Source: JAGVSR01 sp963778225 (lineage in GTDB: Bacteria; Pseudomonadota; Alphaproteobacteria; Rhizobiales; Hyphomicrobiaceae). From it: a stretch of DNA of 64,000 bases. Positions 1-8,951 of this stretch are shown here, one piece after another. The stretch is from contig CAVZTR010000013.1 in the NCBI GenBank assembly GCA_963778225.1, positions 1 to 64,000 on the forward strand, given 5' to 3'. Under the pieces are notes generated by a model, which was given only the letters and a program-made list of their open reading frames with translations, searched no databases and was not told where the DNA came from. How positions within the stretch are numbered: position 1 is the stretch's first letter; every line of letters starts with the position of its first letter. Position numbers and translations under genes: made by a program.

Positions 1-208
1 GCAATGCTGACCTTGCCGATTGATATTCTTCTTCGAATTTGACGCTATCATTCGAGCACAAATGACTTGAACCCGCCCGCAATTCGAGCATTGCTAAGAC
101 CGTCATGACGCAACCGCGTCTCCTTCCCACCGCCTCGGAGTACCTCCGGGGCTTTGGGTGGTGCGAGCACCGGCACTGGGCCGGCGCTTCCGAATGGAGA
201 CGGCCGTC

Positions 209-478
209 ATGCCCCGCCCCCGCAAAGCAAATGCTATTCTCGAAACTTCGAAACCGGTAATGCCTGCACCCTCCGCGCGACCCGGAACAAAGAGCGCTAC
301 GTTGCTCGGTCTGCTCAAATCGAAGCGCGGAGCCACGCTTGCTGAAATGATGGACGCGACCGGTTGGCAGGCACATTCAGTCCGAGGCTTCCTCGCTGGC
401 TCATTGCGAAAACGTCATGGATTGACGGCCAAGTCCGAGTGCCGTGACGGCGAGGATCGCCGCTATCGCATCGCCTGA
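209..478 (+). CDS. DUF3489 family protein
   Basis: Small basic protein of 89 residues. From about residue 28 it reads as a DUF3489 domain: a winged-helix-like stretch with TLLGLLKSKRGATLAEMMDATGW, here broken up as TLLGLLKSKRGA then TLAEMMDATGW, and a HSVRGFLAG segment, ending in a short basic tail. I chose the ATG at 209 because GGAGA lies 8 bases upstream; an in-frame ATG at 194 is possible. It is the first gene of a three-gene cassette with DUF2924 and a large serine recombinase. This trio recurs in alphaproteobacterial mobile elements. A DNA-binding accessory role is inferred only from the fold-like pattern and the neighbours. Confidence 0.8.
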   Translation: MPRPRKANAILETSKPVMPAPSARPGTKSATLLGLLKSKRGATLAEMMDATGWQAHSVRGFLAGSLRKRHGLTAKSECRDGEDRRYRIA

Positions 479-498
479 TATTTTAGGCGCGATCGACA

Positions 499-939
499 AT
501 GGCATCCAATACGAAGTTGTACGAACGGCTCCGCGCGCTGGAAAACGCTTCGCGCGTGGAGCTTGTGGAAGAATGGCACCGGGTCTTCAAATCCGCTCCG
601 CCTCGGTACGCCAGCCCGAAGTTCATGGCGCAGGGAATTGCGTACGCGTTGCAAGAGCGCGCTTTCGGCGGTCTATCGCAAGCGATCCAGCGCCAGCTCT
701 CAAGCATCACGAATGGCAAACCTGTGCAGGCTACATCTCCGAAGATTAAACCGGGCACCCGTCTGCTGCGCGAGTGGCACGGGACCACCCACGAGGTGAT
801 GGCCACAGACAAAGGGTATGTCTGGAACGGCACGACCTATCGCAGCCTAACTGCCATTGCACGCACAATCACCGGCACCCAATGGAATGGCCCGGTGTTC
901 TTCGGTCTCAAAAAGAAGCGTGGTGCTAAGGATGGCTGA
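499..939 (+). CDS. DUF2924 domain-containing protein
   Basis: A 146-residue basic protein that matches the DUF2924 pattern: an N-terminal helical half (LYERLRALENASRVELVEEW) and a C-terminal half with GTRLLREWHGTTHEV and YRSLTAIARTITGTQWNGP followed by FFGL. The latter resembles a small DNA-contact module seen in phage and mobile-element accessory proteins. Its stop overlaps the recombinase start by 8 bases, so the two are probably translationally coupled. Function is unknown. The fixed association with serine recombinases suggests an accessory factor for integration or its control, which is inference. Confidence 0.85.
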   Translation: MASNTKLYERLRALENASRVELVEEWHRVFKSAPPRYASPKFMAQGIAYALQERAFGGLSQAIQRQLSSITNGKPVQATSPKIKPGTRLLREWHGTTHEVMATDKGYVWNGTTYRSLTAIARTITGTQWNGPVFFGLKKKRGAKDG

Positions 940-2648
940 CCGTCGCGTCGTCCGTTGCGCCATCTACACGCGGAAATCTTCCGAGGACGGCTTGGAGCAG
1001 GACTTCAATTCTCTCGACGCTCAGCGAGAAGCTTGTGCAGCCTACATCGCCAGCCAAAAGCACGAGGGCTGGAAGGCTCTAGCCCAAACATACGACGATG
1101 GCGGGTTCTCGGGCGGCAGCATGCAACGCCCGGGCTTGGCGCAGCTCATGAACGACATCAAAGCCAGACGAGTCGATGTAATCGTCGTCTACAAGGTCGA
1201 TCGCCTGACGCGTTCGCTGGCCGACTTCGCCAAGATCGTCGACATTCTCGACGCGCATCAGGCTTCATTTGTTTCAGTCACCCAGCAGTTCAACACGACC
1301 ACCTCGATGGGTCGGCTGACGTTGAACGTGCTCCTGTCGTTCGCACAATTCGAGCGTGAGATCGCTGGCGAGCGCATCCGCGACAAGATCAAGGCGTCCC
1401 GTCAGAAAGGCATGTGGATGGGCGGGACCGTGCCGTTGGGCTACGAGGTTAGAAATCGCGCGCTCGTCATCAAGCCAGCAGAAGCCGAGATCGTTCGGAT
1501 GATTTTCCGACGCTATCTCGATCTAGGTTCTGTCTACACGCTTGCCGATGAGCTTTCTCGGAGTGGCATCCGTTCGCCGCACCGGATCAGTCAGAGCGGG
1601 CACGCATCGGGCAATCGGCCTATCACGCGTGGCAATCTCTATTTAATGCTGACGAACCAAGCTTACATCGGTATGGCGGTTCACAAGGGCACGCCATACC
1701 CAGGGCTACATCAGCCGATCATCGACCGCACACAATGGGATCGTGTCCAGCAGATGCTCGCGGACCATCGGGTTGAACGACGCAACGGCACGTACGCAGC
1801 CGAGCCCAGTCTTCTAGCCGGTCTGATCTTTGACGATGCGGGTCAACGACTGACGCCAAGCCACGCGGTCAAGTCCGGGCGGCGCTATCGTTATTACGTA
1901 TCGCGCGCTTTGATCACCAAGCAGAGTGGTACTGTGAACGACGGCGCCAGCACGAGATGGCGCATCCCAGCTGTCGAGATCGAGGGCGCGGTCATTGCTG
2001 CGCTACAATCGACTTTAACGGATGCCAATGGATTGCTTGAATTTCTGTCTCTCGAGCAGGCCCAATCCAGCTCACGTCGAACGCATTATCAACTCTGCTG
2101 TTGCCCTCGCCAAGCGTCTCGACCACCATGGACCGCACGAAAATAAGAAGTTGGTTGGCGAGACCGTCTCGAAAGTTGTGATCTCCGATACTCAAATTTC
2201 AATCACACTTCATCGAAGCGCGATCCACAAAGCTCTCAGTGTTGAACCACCATCACAACCGGATGATGCGCTATCTTCTGCCCAGCTTATCTTGCCGATA
2301 AGAGTCACGAAGCGAGGCGTCGAGCAAAAGTTGATCATTCGAGCAGGTGTTCCTAAGCGAGCCAACGTCGATGAGACTTTGATCAAGGCCATCGCCCGCG
2401 CGCATTGTTGGTTGCGCGATCTGAAGACCGGAGCTGCTCCCGACATCACGGTCATTGCGCGGCGCGAGAAGATCCCGGCGTCCTACGCCCAGCTGATGCT
2501 GCCCCTTGCCTTCCTAGCGCCGAGCATTGTGACCGCCATCCTTGAAGGCCACCAGCCAGCCGACCTCAGCCTGGATCGGCTTATCAAGAGGACGACCCTC
2601 GCCCTCGATTGGTCCGCTCAGCGCCAGCAGCTCGGGTTCTCGGGCTAA
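932..2648 (+). pseudogene. large serine recombinase, frameshifted
   Basis: Site-specific recombinase of the large serine family. From ATG 932 the protein opens with YTRKSS, where S16 is the expected nucleophile. The resolvase domain covers about residues 7-155 and the Recombinase domain (GYEV onward) about 175-290. The first frame runs on to a stop at 2146 with a nonsensical tail after LSLEQAQ. The expected C-terminal part (HVERIINSAVALAKRL through LGETVSK-type sequence to LGFSG) continues in the next frame to 2648. One extra base, or two missing, near 2055-2085 explains this. Intact, the protein would be about 570 residues. The zinc-ribbon cysteines usual in this family are not seen. It is either a dead element or a sequencing indel. 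Confidence 0.85.
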
Positions 2649-2868
2649 CCTGCCAACCGGAAAATTGCCGACCAGAGAATTCGAAGGCCGAGACCGCCCA
2701 AATTCCCATCTGGAGACTGTTCTCTGTGTCGGATCAGGAGAAACGGCGAGGCCGATACCGCGCCGCGAATACGGGGCATTTGCGCCGCTGATCCACCGTG
2801 CCCGCAACCCGCAAAGGACGGCAGGTTCGAGGACAACACGGCTGCGATCGGTCCACCGGGGGACTGGT

Positions 2869-2943
2869 TGGCTGGGGCGGGAGGGTTCGAACCTCCGCAT
2901 GGCGGAATCAAAATCCGCTGCCTTACCACTTGGCTACGCCCCA
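2869..2943 (-). tRNA. tRNA-Gln (UUG)
   Basis: Cloverleaf on the minus strand. The acceptor stem TGGGGCG/CGCCCCA closes it, the T-arm contains GGTTCGAACC, and the anticodon stem GCGGA/TCCGC encloses loop TTTTGAT with anticodon TTG. The 3' CCA is encoded (2869-2871). It lies about 220 bases beyond the end of the recombinase reading frame. Confidence 0.97.
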
Positions 2944-3197
2944 AAACCGGCGGTGCGGACACCGCGCGGCGCGCACCATACTGGCGGAGCGGTCCGCCAG
3001 CAACGCCCCCGTTCGGCCCGGCACATCATGCCGCTGGAAAACGCACCCCTTGGTAATGCTTGCGGCCAAGGAGCCGGATGGCTATAAAGCGCTCCCGCCC
3101 GCACTTTGGCCCCACACTGAGGCCATCGCGGACACGCTCGCTCGCCCCGTCCTGCCGCTCCTCTCTGGGAGCGACGTTCGATGGAGGCGGCACCGGT

Positions 3198-3274
3198 CGG
3201 AGCGTAGCGCAGCCTGGTAGCGCACTTGCTTCGGGAGCAAGGGGTCGGAGGTTCGAATCCTCTCGCTCCGACCA
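3198..3274 (+). tRNA. tRNA-Pro (CGG)
   Basis: Cloverleaf on the plus strand with acceptor stem CGGAGCG/CGCTCCG, a T-arm with GGTTCGAATCC, and anticodon stem CTTGC/GCAAG around loop TTCGGGA, anticodon CGG. CCA is encoded at 3272-3274. The stretch of about 250 bases between this tRNA and tRNA-Gln shows no credible gene. Confidence 0.97.
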
Positions 3275-3385
3275 TTCCTCGTTGCCGCCCATTCTTTCTT
3301 GCCGAGCCCCTGCGCTGTTGCATGCCGTTGGGCCACACGGTCCATTCATGCCACTGTGCGTCCCGCGCCGCGAGCGAGGCCTGCC

Positions 3386-4294
3386 TTGACCGAGATCCCC
3401 TTCAAAACGTCGATGTCGTTCCGCTACGGCCACCCCGAGCCCATGGCGCCAGGTGTCGTGCGCGTCGTGGCACCCAATCCCAGCCCGTTCACATTTCGCG
3501 GCACCAATACCTATCTCGTCGGCACGACAGGGCTCGCCGTCATTGATCCGGGGCCTGAGGACGAAACCCATCGCGCCGCCATTCTCGCCGCCGCCGCTGG
3601 ACGCCCGATCACCCACATTGTCATCACCCACGCCCACCGCGACCATAGCGACGGCGCACCCGCTCTGGCGGCTTCCACCGGTGCCCCGATCCTCGCTTTC
3701 GGTCGTGGCGGTGAGCGGACGCGGACAGAGGCCGCTCACATGCCGTCCGGCAAAGAGTTCGTCGATCATGCGTTTGCGCCCGACATGCGCATCGCTCACG
3801 GCGACGAGATCGAGGGCGCGGACTGGGCGCTCGAAGTCCTCCATTCGCCCGGCCACGCCCCCGACCATCTTTGCCTCGGCCTCAAGGGCCAACGCCTGGT
3901 CTTTTCCGGCGATCATGTGATGGCCTGGAATACAACGGTCATCGCGCCACCCGAAGGTCGCATGTCGGATTACATCGGCTCGTTGGAATTGCTCTTGAAG
4001 CGGCGCGACCGGCTCTATCTTCCAGGTCATGGTGGCCGGCTGGAAAAGCCCTTGCGAACGGTAAAGGCCTATCTCGTCCATCGGCAGTGGCGCGAGCAGG
4101 CGATCCTCGCTGCGATCCGCGCTGGTGCAGCCAGCATCCCCGAGGTCGTGGCGATTGTCTACAGCACGATCGACAAACGCCTCATCAAGGCGGCGGAGCT
4201 TTCCGTTCTTGCGCACGTCGAGTACCTGGCGGACCGTCGTCTGGTGACTTGCGACGGACCCCTTTCTCTCGATCAGCGCTTTGCCCCGGCTTGA
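3386..4294 (+). CDS. MBL-fold metallo-hydrolase (LACTB2-like)
   Basis: Metallo-beta-lactamase-fold hydrolase of 302 residues. The metal-binding motif HAHRDH is at residues 82-87, followed by SPGHAPDHL, FSGDHVM and LPGHG. The last 60 or so residues look like the winged-helix extension of the LACTB2/RNase-like subgroup. A TTG start at 3386 gives an N-terminus TEIPFKTSMSFRYG that resembles relatives beginning IPF(K/R)xxFxYG; ATG at 3413 is the alternative. The substrate cannot be told from sequence. Its 3' end overlaps the convergent DUF1499 gene by 110 bases. Confidence 0.85.
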   Translation: MTEIPFKTSMSFRYGHPEPMAPGVVRVVAPNPSPFTFRGTNTYLVGTTGLAVIDPGPEDETHRAAILAAAAGRPITHIVITHAHRDHSDGAPALAASTGAPILAFGRGGERTRTEAAHMPSGKEFVDHAFAPDMRIAHGDEIEGADWALEVLHSPGHAPDHLCLGLKGQRLVFSGDHVMAWNTTVIAPPEGRMSDYIGSLELLLKRRDRLYLPGHGGRLEKPLRTVKAYLVHRQWREQAILAAIRAGAASIPEVVAIVYSTIDKRLIKAAELSVLAHVEYLADRRLVTCDGPLSLDQRFAPA

Positions 4295-5117
4295 GTGTTC
4301 TTTTGTTGGCACTCGGCACTTCGCCGGGCGCGGGCACCGTCGCTTCCAGGCGCGCCACGATTTCTCGCATGATGCTGCGCAGCCGCTGCGCATTGGCGCC
4401 GAAGTCAGACCGCCCGTAGCGCGACGATGACCTGAGATCGATCCGCGCGCTCGGATCGGACAAATCGCCAACCGGCGTCACGCGCACGGCAATGTCGTCG
4501 TAGAAGCCGAGAATGAGCGTGCGGTCGACCGCCTCCGCGCGACCGATCGGATTTTCATCCGTCGGTTCTTGCTCTGCCACGATCGACATTTGAAGCCGCT
4601 TCAAGGCATCGATCACGAGATCAAAAACCTCAGGAGCGGGACGATTGACGTCGAGCGGAACAAGATCGGGATAGGCCGCCGCCTGCCGTGCGGCAAAGGC
4701 CTCGCCCGGATACGCAGCCGGATTGGCCATCCCGCTGCGCAACGGCGCCAGCGCCTGAAACGCGGGCGGATCGCGAACGTCCGTCGTCAAGTCATTGATC
4801 GTGGGATAGGCCCGCGCCGCCAGCACGATTGTGACCGGTAGGGCAAGAACAGCGAGCCCGAGCGACATGCCCAGAACGATGCGCGCCGCGCCGCTGCGGC
4901 CCGTCCGCCACACGCCGATCGCGGCAATCACCCCAAGCAGCACGGCGACCGCCGCCAACAGGATGCCCGCGCCCACGAGATTGAGCGCGACCGCTGTCGG
5001 CAGCCCGAAAAATCGGTGCAGGAGAAGCGTGGCGGCGATCAGCACGATGGCGAAGACGGCAAGCCTGGAACACCAGAGACTGGCGACCTGAGGTGGTTCG
5101 GCCTGTGCATCGCTCAT
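4185..5117 (-). CDS. DUF1499 membrane protein
   Basis: A 310-residue protein with three hydrophobic segments near residues 20-37, 46-68 and 80-101. They are followed by a soluble DUF1499 domain from about 110 to 260, including FDLVIDALKRL, RTLILGFYDDIAVRVTP and DLRSSSRYGRSDFGANAQRL. The C-terminal 50 residues are basic, proline-rich and probably disordered. That tail is encoded antisense to the 3' end of the MBL hydrolase. The biochemical role of DUF1499 proteins is unknown. Membrane location is clear from the segments. Confidence 0.85.
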   Translation of the reverse strand: MSDAQAEPPQVASLWCSRLAVFAIVLIAATLLLHRFFGLPTAVALNLVGAGILLAAVAVLLGVIAAIGVWRTGRSGAARIVLGMSLGLAVLALPVTIVLAARAYPTINDLTTDVRDPPAFQALAPLRSGMANPAAYPGEAFAARQAAAYPDLVPLDVNRPAPEVFDLVIDALKRLQMSIVAEQEPTDENPIGRAEAVDRTLILGFYDDIAVRVTPVGDLSDPSARIDLRSSSRYGRSDFGANAQRLRSIMREIVARLEATVPAPGEVPSANKRTLKPGQSADREKGVRRKSPDDGPPGTRRAQERKAPPP

Positions 5118-5229
5118 CGATCGTCTCTTCTGTATCTGAAGCGATGTCTTATACGGCAGAATCGGACCAAAAAGAGAGGCGGCAGTTCAACAGCCCCATG
5201 CGGCCCACGTTGTCTGCGGAGGCCGACCT

Positions 5230-6075
5230 ATGCGCCGAAAGCTTTCAGCTGTCATGTCCGCCGTGGTGCTGGCGACGTGCGCTCAACCCAGCGCCGCCCA
5301 GGATGCGACCACCGCCACACCGACACCATCCCCACCGACGGCGGCACCAGATGATTCCCTCGTCCTCCTCTCCGTCGATGTCCGTACGATGCCGGACCAG
5401 GTCACCAGATCGGCCGATCCACCCGCACCTCAGTGGCGCACGACGTTCGGCTCGGAACGCCGCTCGGAGCCGGTCAAAGCGAAGCCATCTACATCCGTCG
5501 ACGCGGACATCGTCCTGTTGCAGGGTGTGACGGACGTGCCGACCCTGCGCCGCTGGTTTCCCGCCGGACAATGGCGCCTCGTCGTGTCGCGCCAAATTCA
5601 CGCGACCAGTGCGGATCCGAGCGAAAACGCAACCGTCGTAGACCGCGCCCCTGTTCCCACAACGGCAGTGGCCGTGCGCCTGCGCCGCGGACTGCGCGTG
5701 ACGGGCCAGGATCACCTGCTGGAGCTTTCCGACGCGTCGGGCCGCGGGCCAGCGGCGGTGACGGCCGCCGGCACAGCCGTTCGCGTTTTCATCGAAGGCC
5801 GCCAGACCTGGGCGGTCTCCGTACTCCTGCCCGAAGACTGCGGCAGCGACTGCCCTGGCCGCATCGCCCTTGATCGGTGGCACCAGGACCGCGAGCGCGA
5901 AGAGATCCGCCGCGTCACAGGGGGACGATTTGCACCAGCAGCGGCCGGATCCGTCGGCTGCGGTTCCTACGGGCTGCGGCTCGATCCCGCTCCGCCCCCG
6001 CCCCGGCAGCCATATGTTGCAGCAACATTAACGCCGTTACTCGGTTGCGCAGCATTAGTGTCGGTCGCAAAATAA
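5230..6075 (+). CDS. secreted protein of unknown function
   Basis: A 281-residue protein with a Sec-type signal peptide ending near SAAQ at residue 24, then a low-complexity Thr/Pro/Ala stretch. The segment DADIVLLQGVTDVPTLRRWFP followed by WRLVVSRQI is reminiscent of part of the endonuclease/exonuclease/phosphatase fold, but the catalytic residues of that family are not evident. Two cysteine pairs (CGSDC near 200 and later Cys) may form disulfides. It is not recognised as a named family. It stands alone between the DUF1499 and CHAD genes. Confidence 0.7.
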   Translation: MRRKLSAVMSAVVLATCAQPSAAQDATTATPTPSPPTAAPDDSLVLLSVDVRTMPDQVTRSADPPAPQWRTTFGSERRSEPVKAKPSTSVDADIVLLQGVTDVPTLRRWFPAGQWRLVVSRQIHATSADPSENATVVDRAPVPTTAVAVRLRRGLRVTGQDHLLELSDASGRGPAAVTAAGTAVRVFIEGRQTWAVSVLLPEDCGSDCPGRIALDRWHQDREREEIRRVTGGRFAPAAAGSVGCGSYGLRLDPAPPPPRQPYVAATLTPLLGCAALVSVAK

Positions 6076-6138
6076 GATTTGATTATAACACATTACGCTG
6101 CTTTGCTCCGGCGACCATACAAATTCAAGCTCAAGTCC

Positions 6139-7125
6139 ATGATGGCCTATCGCGTTAAATTCAATGCGGAACTCGAAAAGGATGTCCGGCGCCTTCTGTC
6201 CACTCAGATCGGCCGAGCCATCGGCCACCTGTCCGGCGTACTCGACGACGGCGGCAGCGCGATCCATTCGACACGAAAGTCGCTGAAGCGTTGCCGGTCA
6301 ATTCTGCGCCTCGTTCGGCCCGGTCTGAGCCGCGCAGACTTTCGCACCTGCGATTTGGCTTTCCGTGACATTGGCCGCTTACTCTCCCATGATCGTGACC
6401 GCGAGGTCATGACCGAAACGCTGACGCATTTGGCAGCCGATGCTGAAACACCAAACGACAAGGCCGCACTCGCCGCGGCGTTGAGTGAGTTGGGCACAGG
6501 CACGATCAACGGCTTTGCGCACACCCAGGCGACCCAGAACATAAACGCCGCGATCGGCAGGCTGCATGACGCGGAACACGCCATCCACGCCCTGAAGGTC
6601 AAGCGCGCCAATATCTCCACGCTCGCCGCCGGCTTCGCCGAAACCTACGCTGACGGTCGCAAAGCCCTGAAAAAGGCCTACCGGGCGCAGGATGACGAAG
6701 CGTTTCACACGTTCCGCAAAGCCCTTCAGCACCATTGGCGTCACTGCCAGCTACTCGTTCAAGTCTGGCCTGAGATGATGGACGTCCGCATTGCGGCTGC
6801 CCGCGAACAGTCCCAGCTGATCGGCTTGGATCACGACCTCAGCCTGGTCACGGCCCACTTCGCTGGCGACAATTCCAGCAAGCTTGAGCCAGACATCCGC
6901 CAGCACATTTGCGCTCTGGCCAAGGCCGAGCAATCTCGAATCCGTGCCGCCGCCAAGCCGCTCGCGCGCCGCCTTTACGCCCTTCCGCCGGCCGATTTGG
7001 AACGGATGATCTTGAAAATGTGGCCCGCGGCGAAAAGCTTGGCCCGCCACCGCCGCAGTCCGTCCGCAGCAGTCATCATATCCTCCGGACAACCTCTACC
7101 CGCGAAAGACGCCGGTCCGGACTGA
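6139..7125 (+). CDS. CHAD domain-containing protein
   Basis: A 328-residue helical protein with a CHAD (conserved histidine alpha-helical) domain over most of its length. Hallmarks are HSTRKSLKRCRSILRLVRP near the start and FHTFRKALQHHWRHCQLL later, with many exposed His, Lys and Arg. CHAD domains bind polyphosphate and associate with polyphosphate granules. Here the domain is stand-alone, without a CYTH triphosphatase domain. I chose ATG 6139, with ATG 6142 right behind it; the longer frame from 6079 adds 20 residues unlike the family. It precedes hemH but no functional link is evident. Confidence 0.85.
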   Translation: MMAYRVKFNAELEKDVRRLLSTQIGRAIGHLSGVLDDGGSAIHSTRKSLKRCRSILRLVRPGLSRADFRTCDLAFRDIGRLLSHDRDREVMTETLTHLAADAETPNDKAALAAALSELGTGTINGFAHTQATQNINAAIGRLHDAEHAIHALKVKRANISTLAAGFAETYADGRKALKKAYRAQDDEAFHTFRKALQHHWRHCQLLVQVWPEMMDVRIAAAREQSQLIGLDHDLSLVTAHFAGDNSSKLEPDIRQHICALAKAEQSRIRAAAKPLARRLYALPPADLERMILKMWPAAKSLARHRRSPSAAVIISSGQPLPAKDAGPD

Positions 7126-7268
7126 ATATCTGGCTGGTCCCAGGCGTTCTGCCCCGACGACGGGTCGCGTGTGCGACCTGCCGCAGGCGACGGCGTTGTC
7201 GGCAGCAATCGGATACGCTACGGGTCACGTATCGAGGATTATCGAACCACTCCAGCACCTGGATACCC

Positions 7269-8321
7269 ATGCTGAAGCCTTATCCGCCCCGCGCCGATGT
7301 CTCCAACCTGCCGGAAACGCATCCGCAGGTTGCTTTTGGCCGCGTGGGCGTTTTGCTCCTCAATCTCGGGACACCCGACGGGACCACGTACTGGCCGATG
7401 CGCCGGTATTTGAAGGAGTTCCTCTCCGACGAGCGCGTCATCGAGGAGCCGAAGTGGAAGTGGTGGCCGATCCTCAATCTCATCATCCTGACGGTCCGCC
7501 CGTCCCGCAAGGGACGCGACTACGCGACCATTTGGAACAATGAACTCGATGAAGGTCCACTGAAGACCATCACCCGCTCGCAGGCCGACAAGCTGGCCGA
7601 GCGCCTCTCCGAACATCCCAAGGTGATCGTCGACTGGGCGATGCGTTATGCGAGCCCCTCGACCGAGAGCCGTATCCGCGAACTGCAGAAGCAGGGTTGC
7701 GAGCGCATCCTGCTCGTGCCCCTGTATCCGCAGTATGCCGCCGCCACTACGGCAACGGCCTGCGACCAGGCCTTCCGCGCGCTCATGAAGATGCGCTGGC
7801 AGCCGTTCGTTCGTGTCGCCCCGGCTTATCACGATGATCCCGTCTACATCGACCGCCTTGCCAAATCGATGCAGGCAAGCCTCGCCGGTCTGGACTTCGT
7901 GCCAGAGAAGATCGTGGCGACCTTCCACGGCATGCCGCAGAAGTATTTCGACCGCGGTGACCCCTACCACTGCCACTGCCAGAAAACCTCACGCCTGCTG
8001 CGCGAAGCACTCGGCTGGCCGAAGGAAAATTGGCTGACCACCTTCCAGTCGCGTTTCGGCAATGATCCCTGGCTGCAGCCCTACACCGACATGACCGTGG
8101 AGCGGCTTGCCAAGGAAGGCGTGAAGAAACTCGCGCTCGTCGCGCCCGGCTTCTCGGCCGATTGTCTGGAGACGCTGGAAGAACTCGACGGTGAAAATCG
8201 CCACATCTTCGAGGACAACGGCGGCGAACAGTTCGCCTATCTGCCGGCGCTGAACGACAGTGACGAAGGCGTCGATGTGCTTGAAGCTATAGTGCGCCGA
8301 GAATTGGCCGGCTGGATCTGA
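7269..8321 (+). CDS. hemH: ferrochelatase
   Basis: Ferrochelatase, which inserts Fe(II) into protoporphyrin IX in the last step of heme synthesis. The 350-residue product shows the family start VGVLLLNLGTPD, the catalytic H220 in FHGMPQKY, the GDPYHCHC stretch typical of proteobacterial enzymes and E301 in DCLETLEELD. ATG 7269 gives the usual length; the open frame extends upstream through the CHAD 3' end without a better start. In a phototroph this enzyme competes with magnesium chelatase for protoporphyrin, relevant to the bch genes at the right end of the window. Confidence 0.97.
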   Translation: MLKPYPPRADVSNLPETHPQVAFGRVGVLLLNLGTPDGTTYWPMRRYLKEFLSDERVIEEPKWKWWPILNLIILTVRPSRKGRDYATIWNNELDEGPLKTITRSQADKLAERLSEHPKVIVDWAMRYASPSTESRIRELQKQGCERILLVPLYPQYAAATTATACDQAFRALMKMRWQPFVRVAPAYHDDPVYIDRLAKSMQASLAGLDFVPEKIVATFHGMPQKYFDRGDPYHCHCQKTSRLLREALGWPKENWLTTFQSRFGNDPWLQPYTDMTVERLAKEGVKKLALVAPGFSADCLETLEELDGENRHIFEDNGGEQFAYLPALNDSDEGVDVLEAIVRRELAGWI

Positions 8322-8340
8322 CCGCTTGCGAGCGCGTCCG

Positions 8341-8772
8341 TCAGGGCCACAACCATGACGGCGCGCCGAACTCCTCGTCCCAGGTTTCCCAGACCACATC
8401 GCTGAACCCGACCGAGTAGGTTACGAGCCGCCATCCGGATCCCTCGCGCGCCAGCAGCACCGCCGCTTCCCCGCTGAATGCGCCGTCATCCGCGATTTGC
8501 GCATAGATCGACTTGGAGTAGTCCACCGGCTTGCCATCCGCCAGCTTCGGGATGCCGTGCAAGAAAGCCCAATCCGGTGTGACGCGCAGCGTCTTCACCT
8601 GGAAAATGATAGCCTGCCCCAGGTCCTTCTCCACCCGAACCCGCGCCGCATCGAGCACAGCACTGCGCTCCGCACTTCCCGGCGGCGGGGTCGCATACCG
8701 TTGATCGGCTACTCCCGGCCGCACGAGAACCATCGCGGCAAGGAGAGCAATGGCAACACGTCCGAATTTCAC
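8341..8772 (-). CDS. small secreted protein of unknown function
   Basis: A 143-residue product from a GTG start at 8772, chosen because AAGGGG lies a few bases upstream and it leaves a clean signal peptide (VKFGRVAIALLAAMVLVRPGVAD). The mature part has a conserved-looking core LRVTPDWAFLHGIPKLADG, DYSKSIYAQIADDG and VLLAREGSGWRLVTYSVGFSDVVW, and a compact Trp-rich end. It is not recognised as a named family. It is convergent with hemH, 19 bases apart. A periplasmic location is inferred. Confidence 0.75.
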   Translation of the reverse strand: MKFGRVAIALLAAMVLVRPGVADQRYATPPPGSAERSAVLDAARVRVEKDLGQAIIFQVKTLRVTPDWAFLHGIPKLADGKPVDYSKSIYAQIADDGAFSGEAAVLLAREGSGWRLVTYSVGFSDVVWETWDEEFGAPSWLWP

Positions 8773-8951
8773 CTGACGCCCCTTAAGTTGCAGGCACAGA
8801 CCGGCCCGTGACACCATTCGAGCACACATCATGCCTAGAAGTGTGGCGGTAAGACACTCTGTTTACTTTGTTTTTCATAATCGTAGGCAATGGTTCGGGC
8901 TGATCCTTTCAACCGCTAGGCCTTGCTCGGGCCACCCAAGGGAGTGCTTCC

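Noticed and set aside
2600..3300. Attachment-site direct repeats linking the recombinase element to tRNA-Gln.
   Set aside because: I saw no repeat of the tRNA 3' end near the element, and large serine recombinases rarely use tRNA genes.
3026..4471. 481-codon minus-strand frame opposite tRNA-Pro and the MBL gene.
   Set aside because: It covers a tRNA and a clear hydrolase gene on the other strand.
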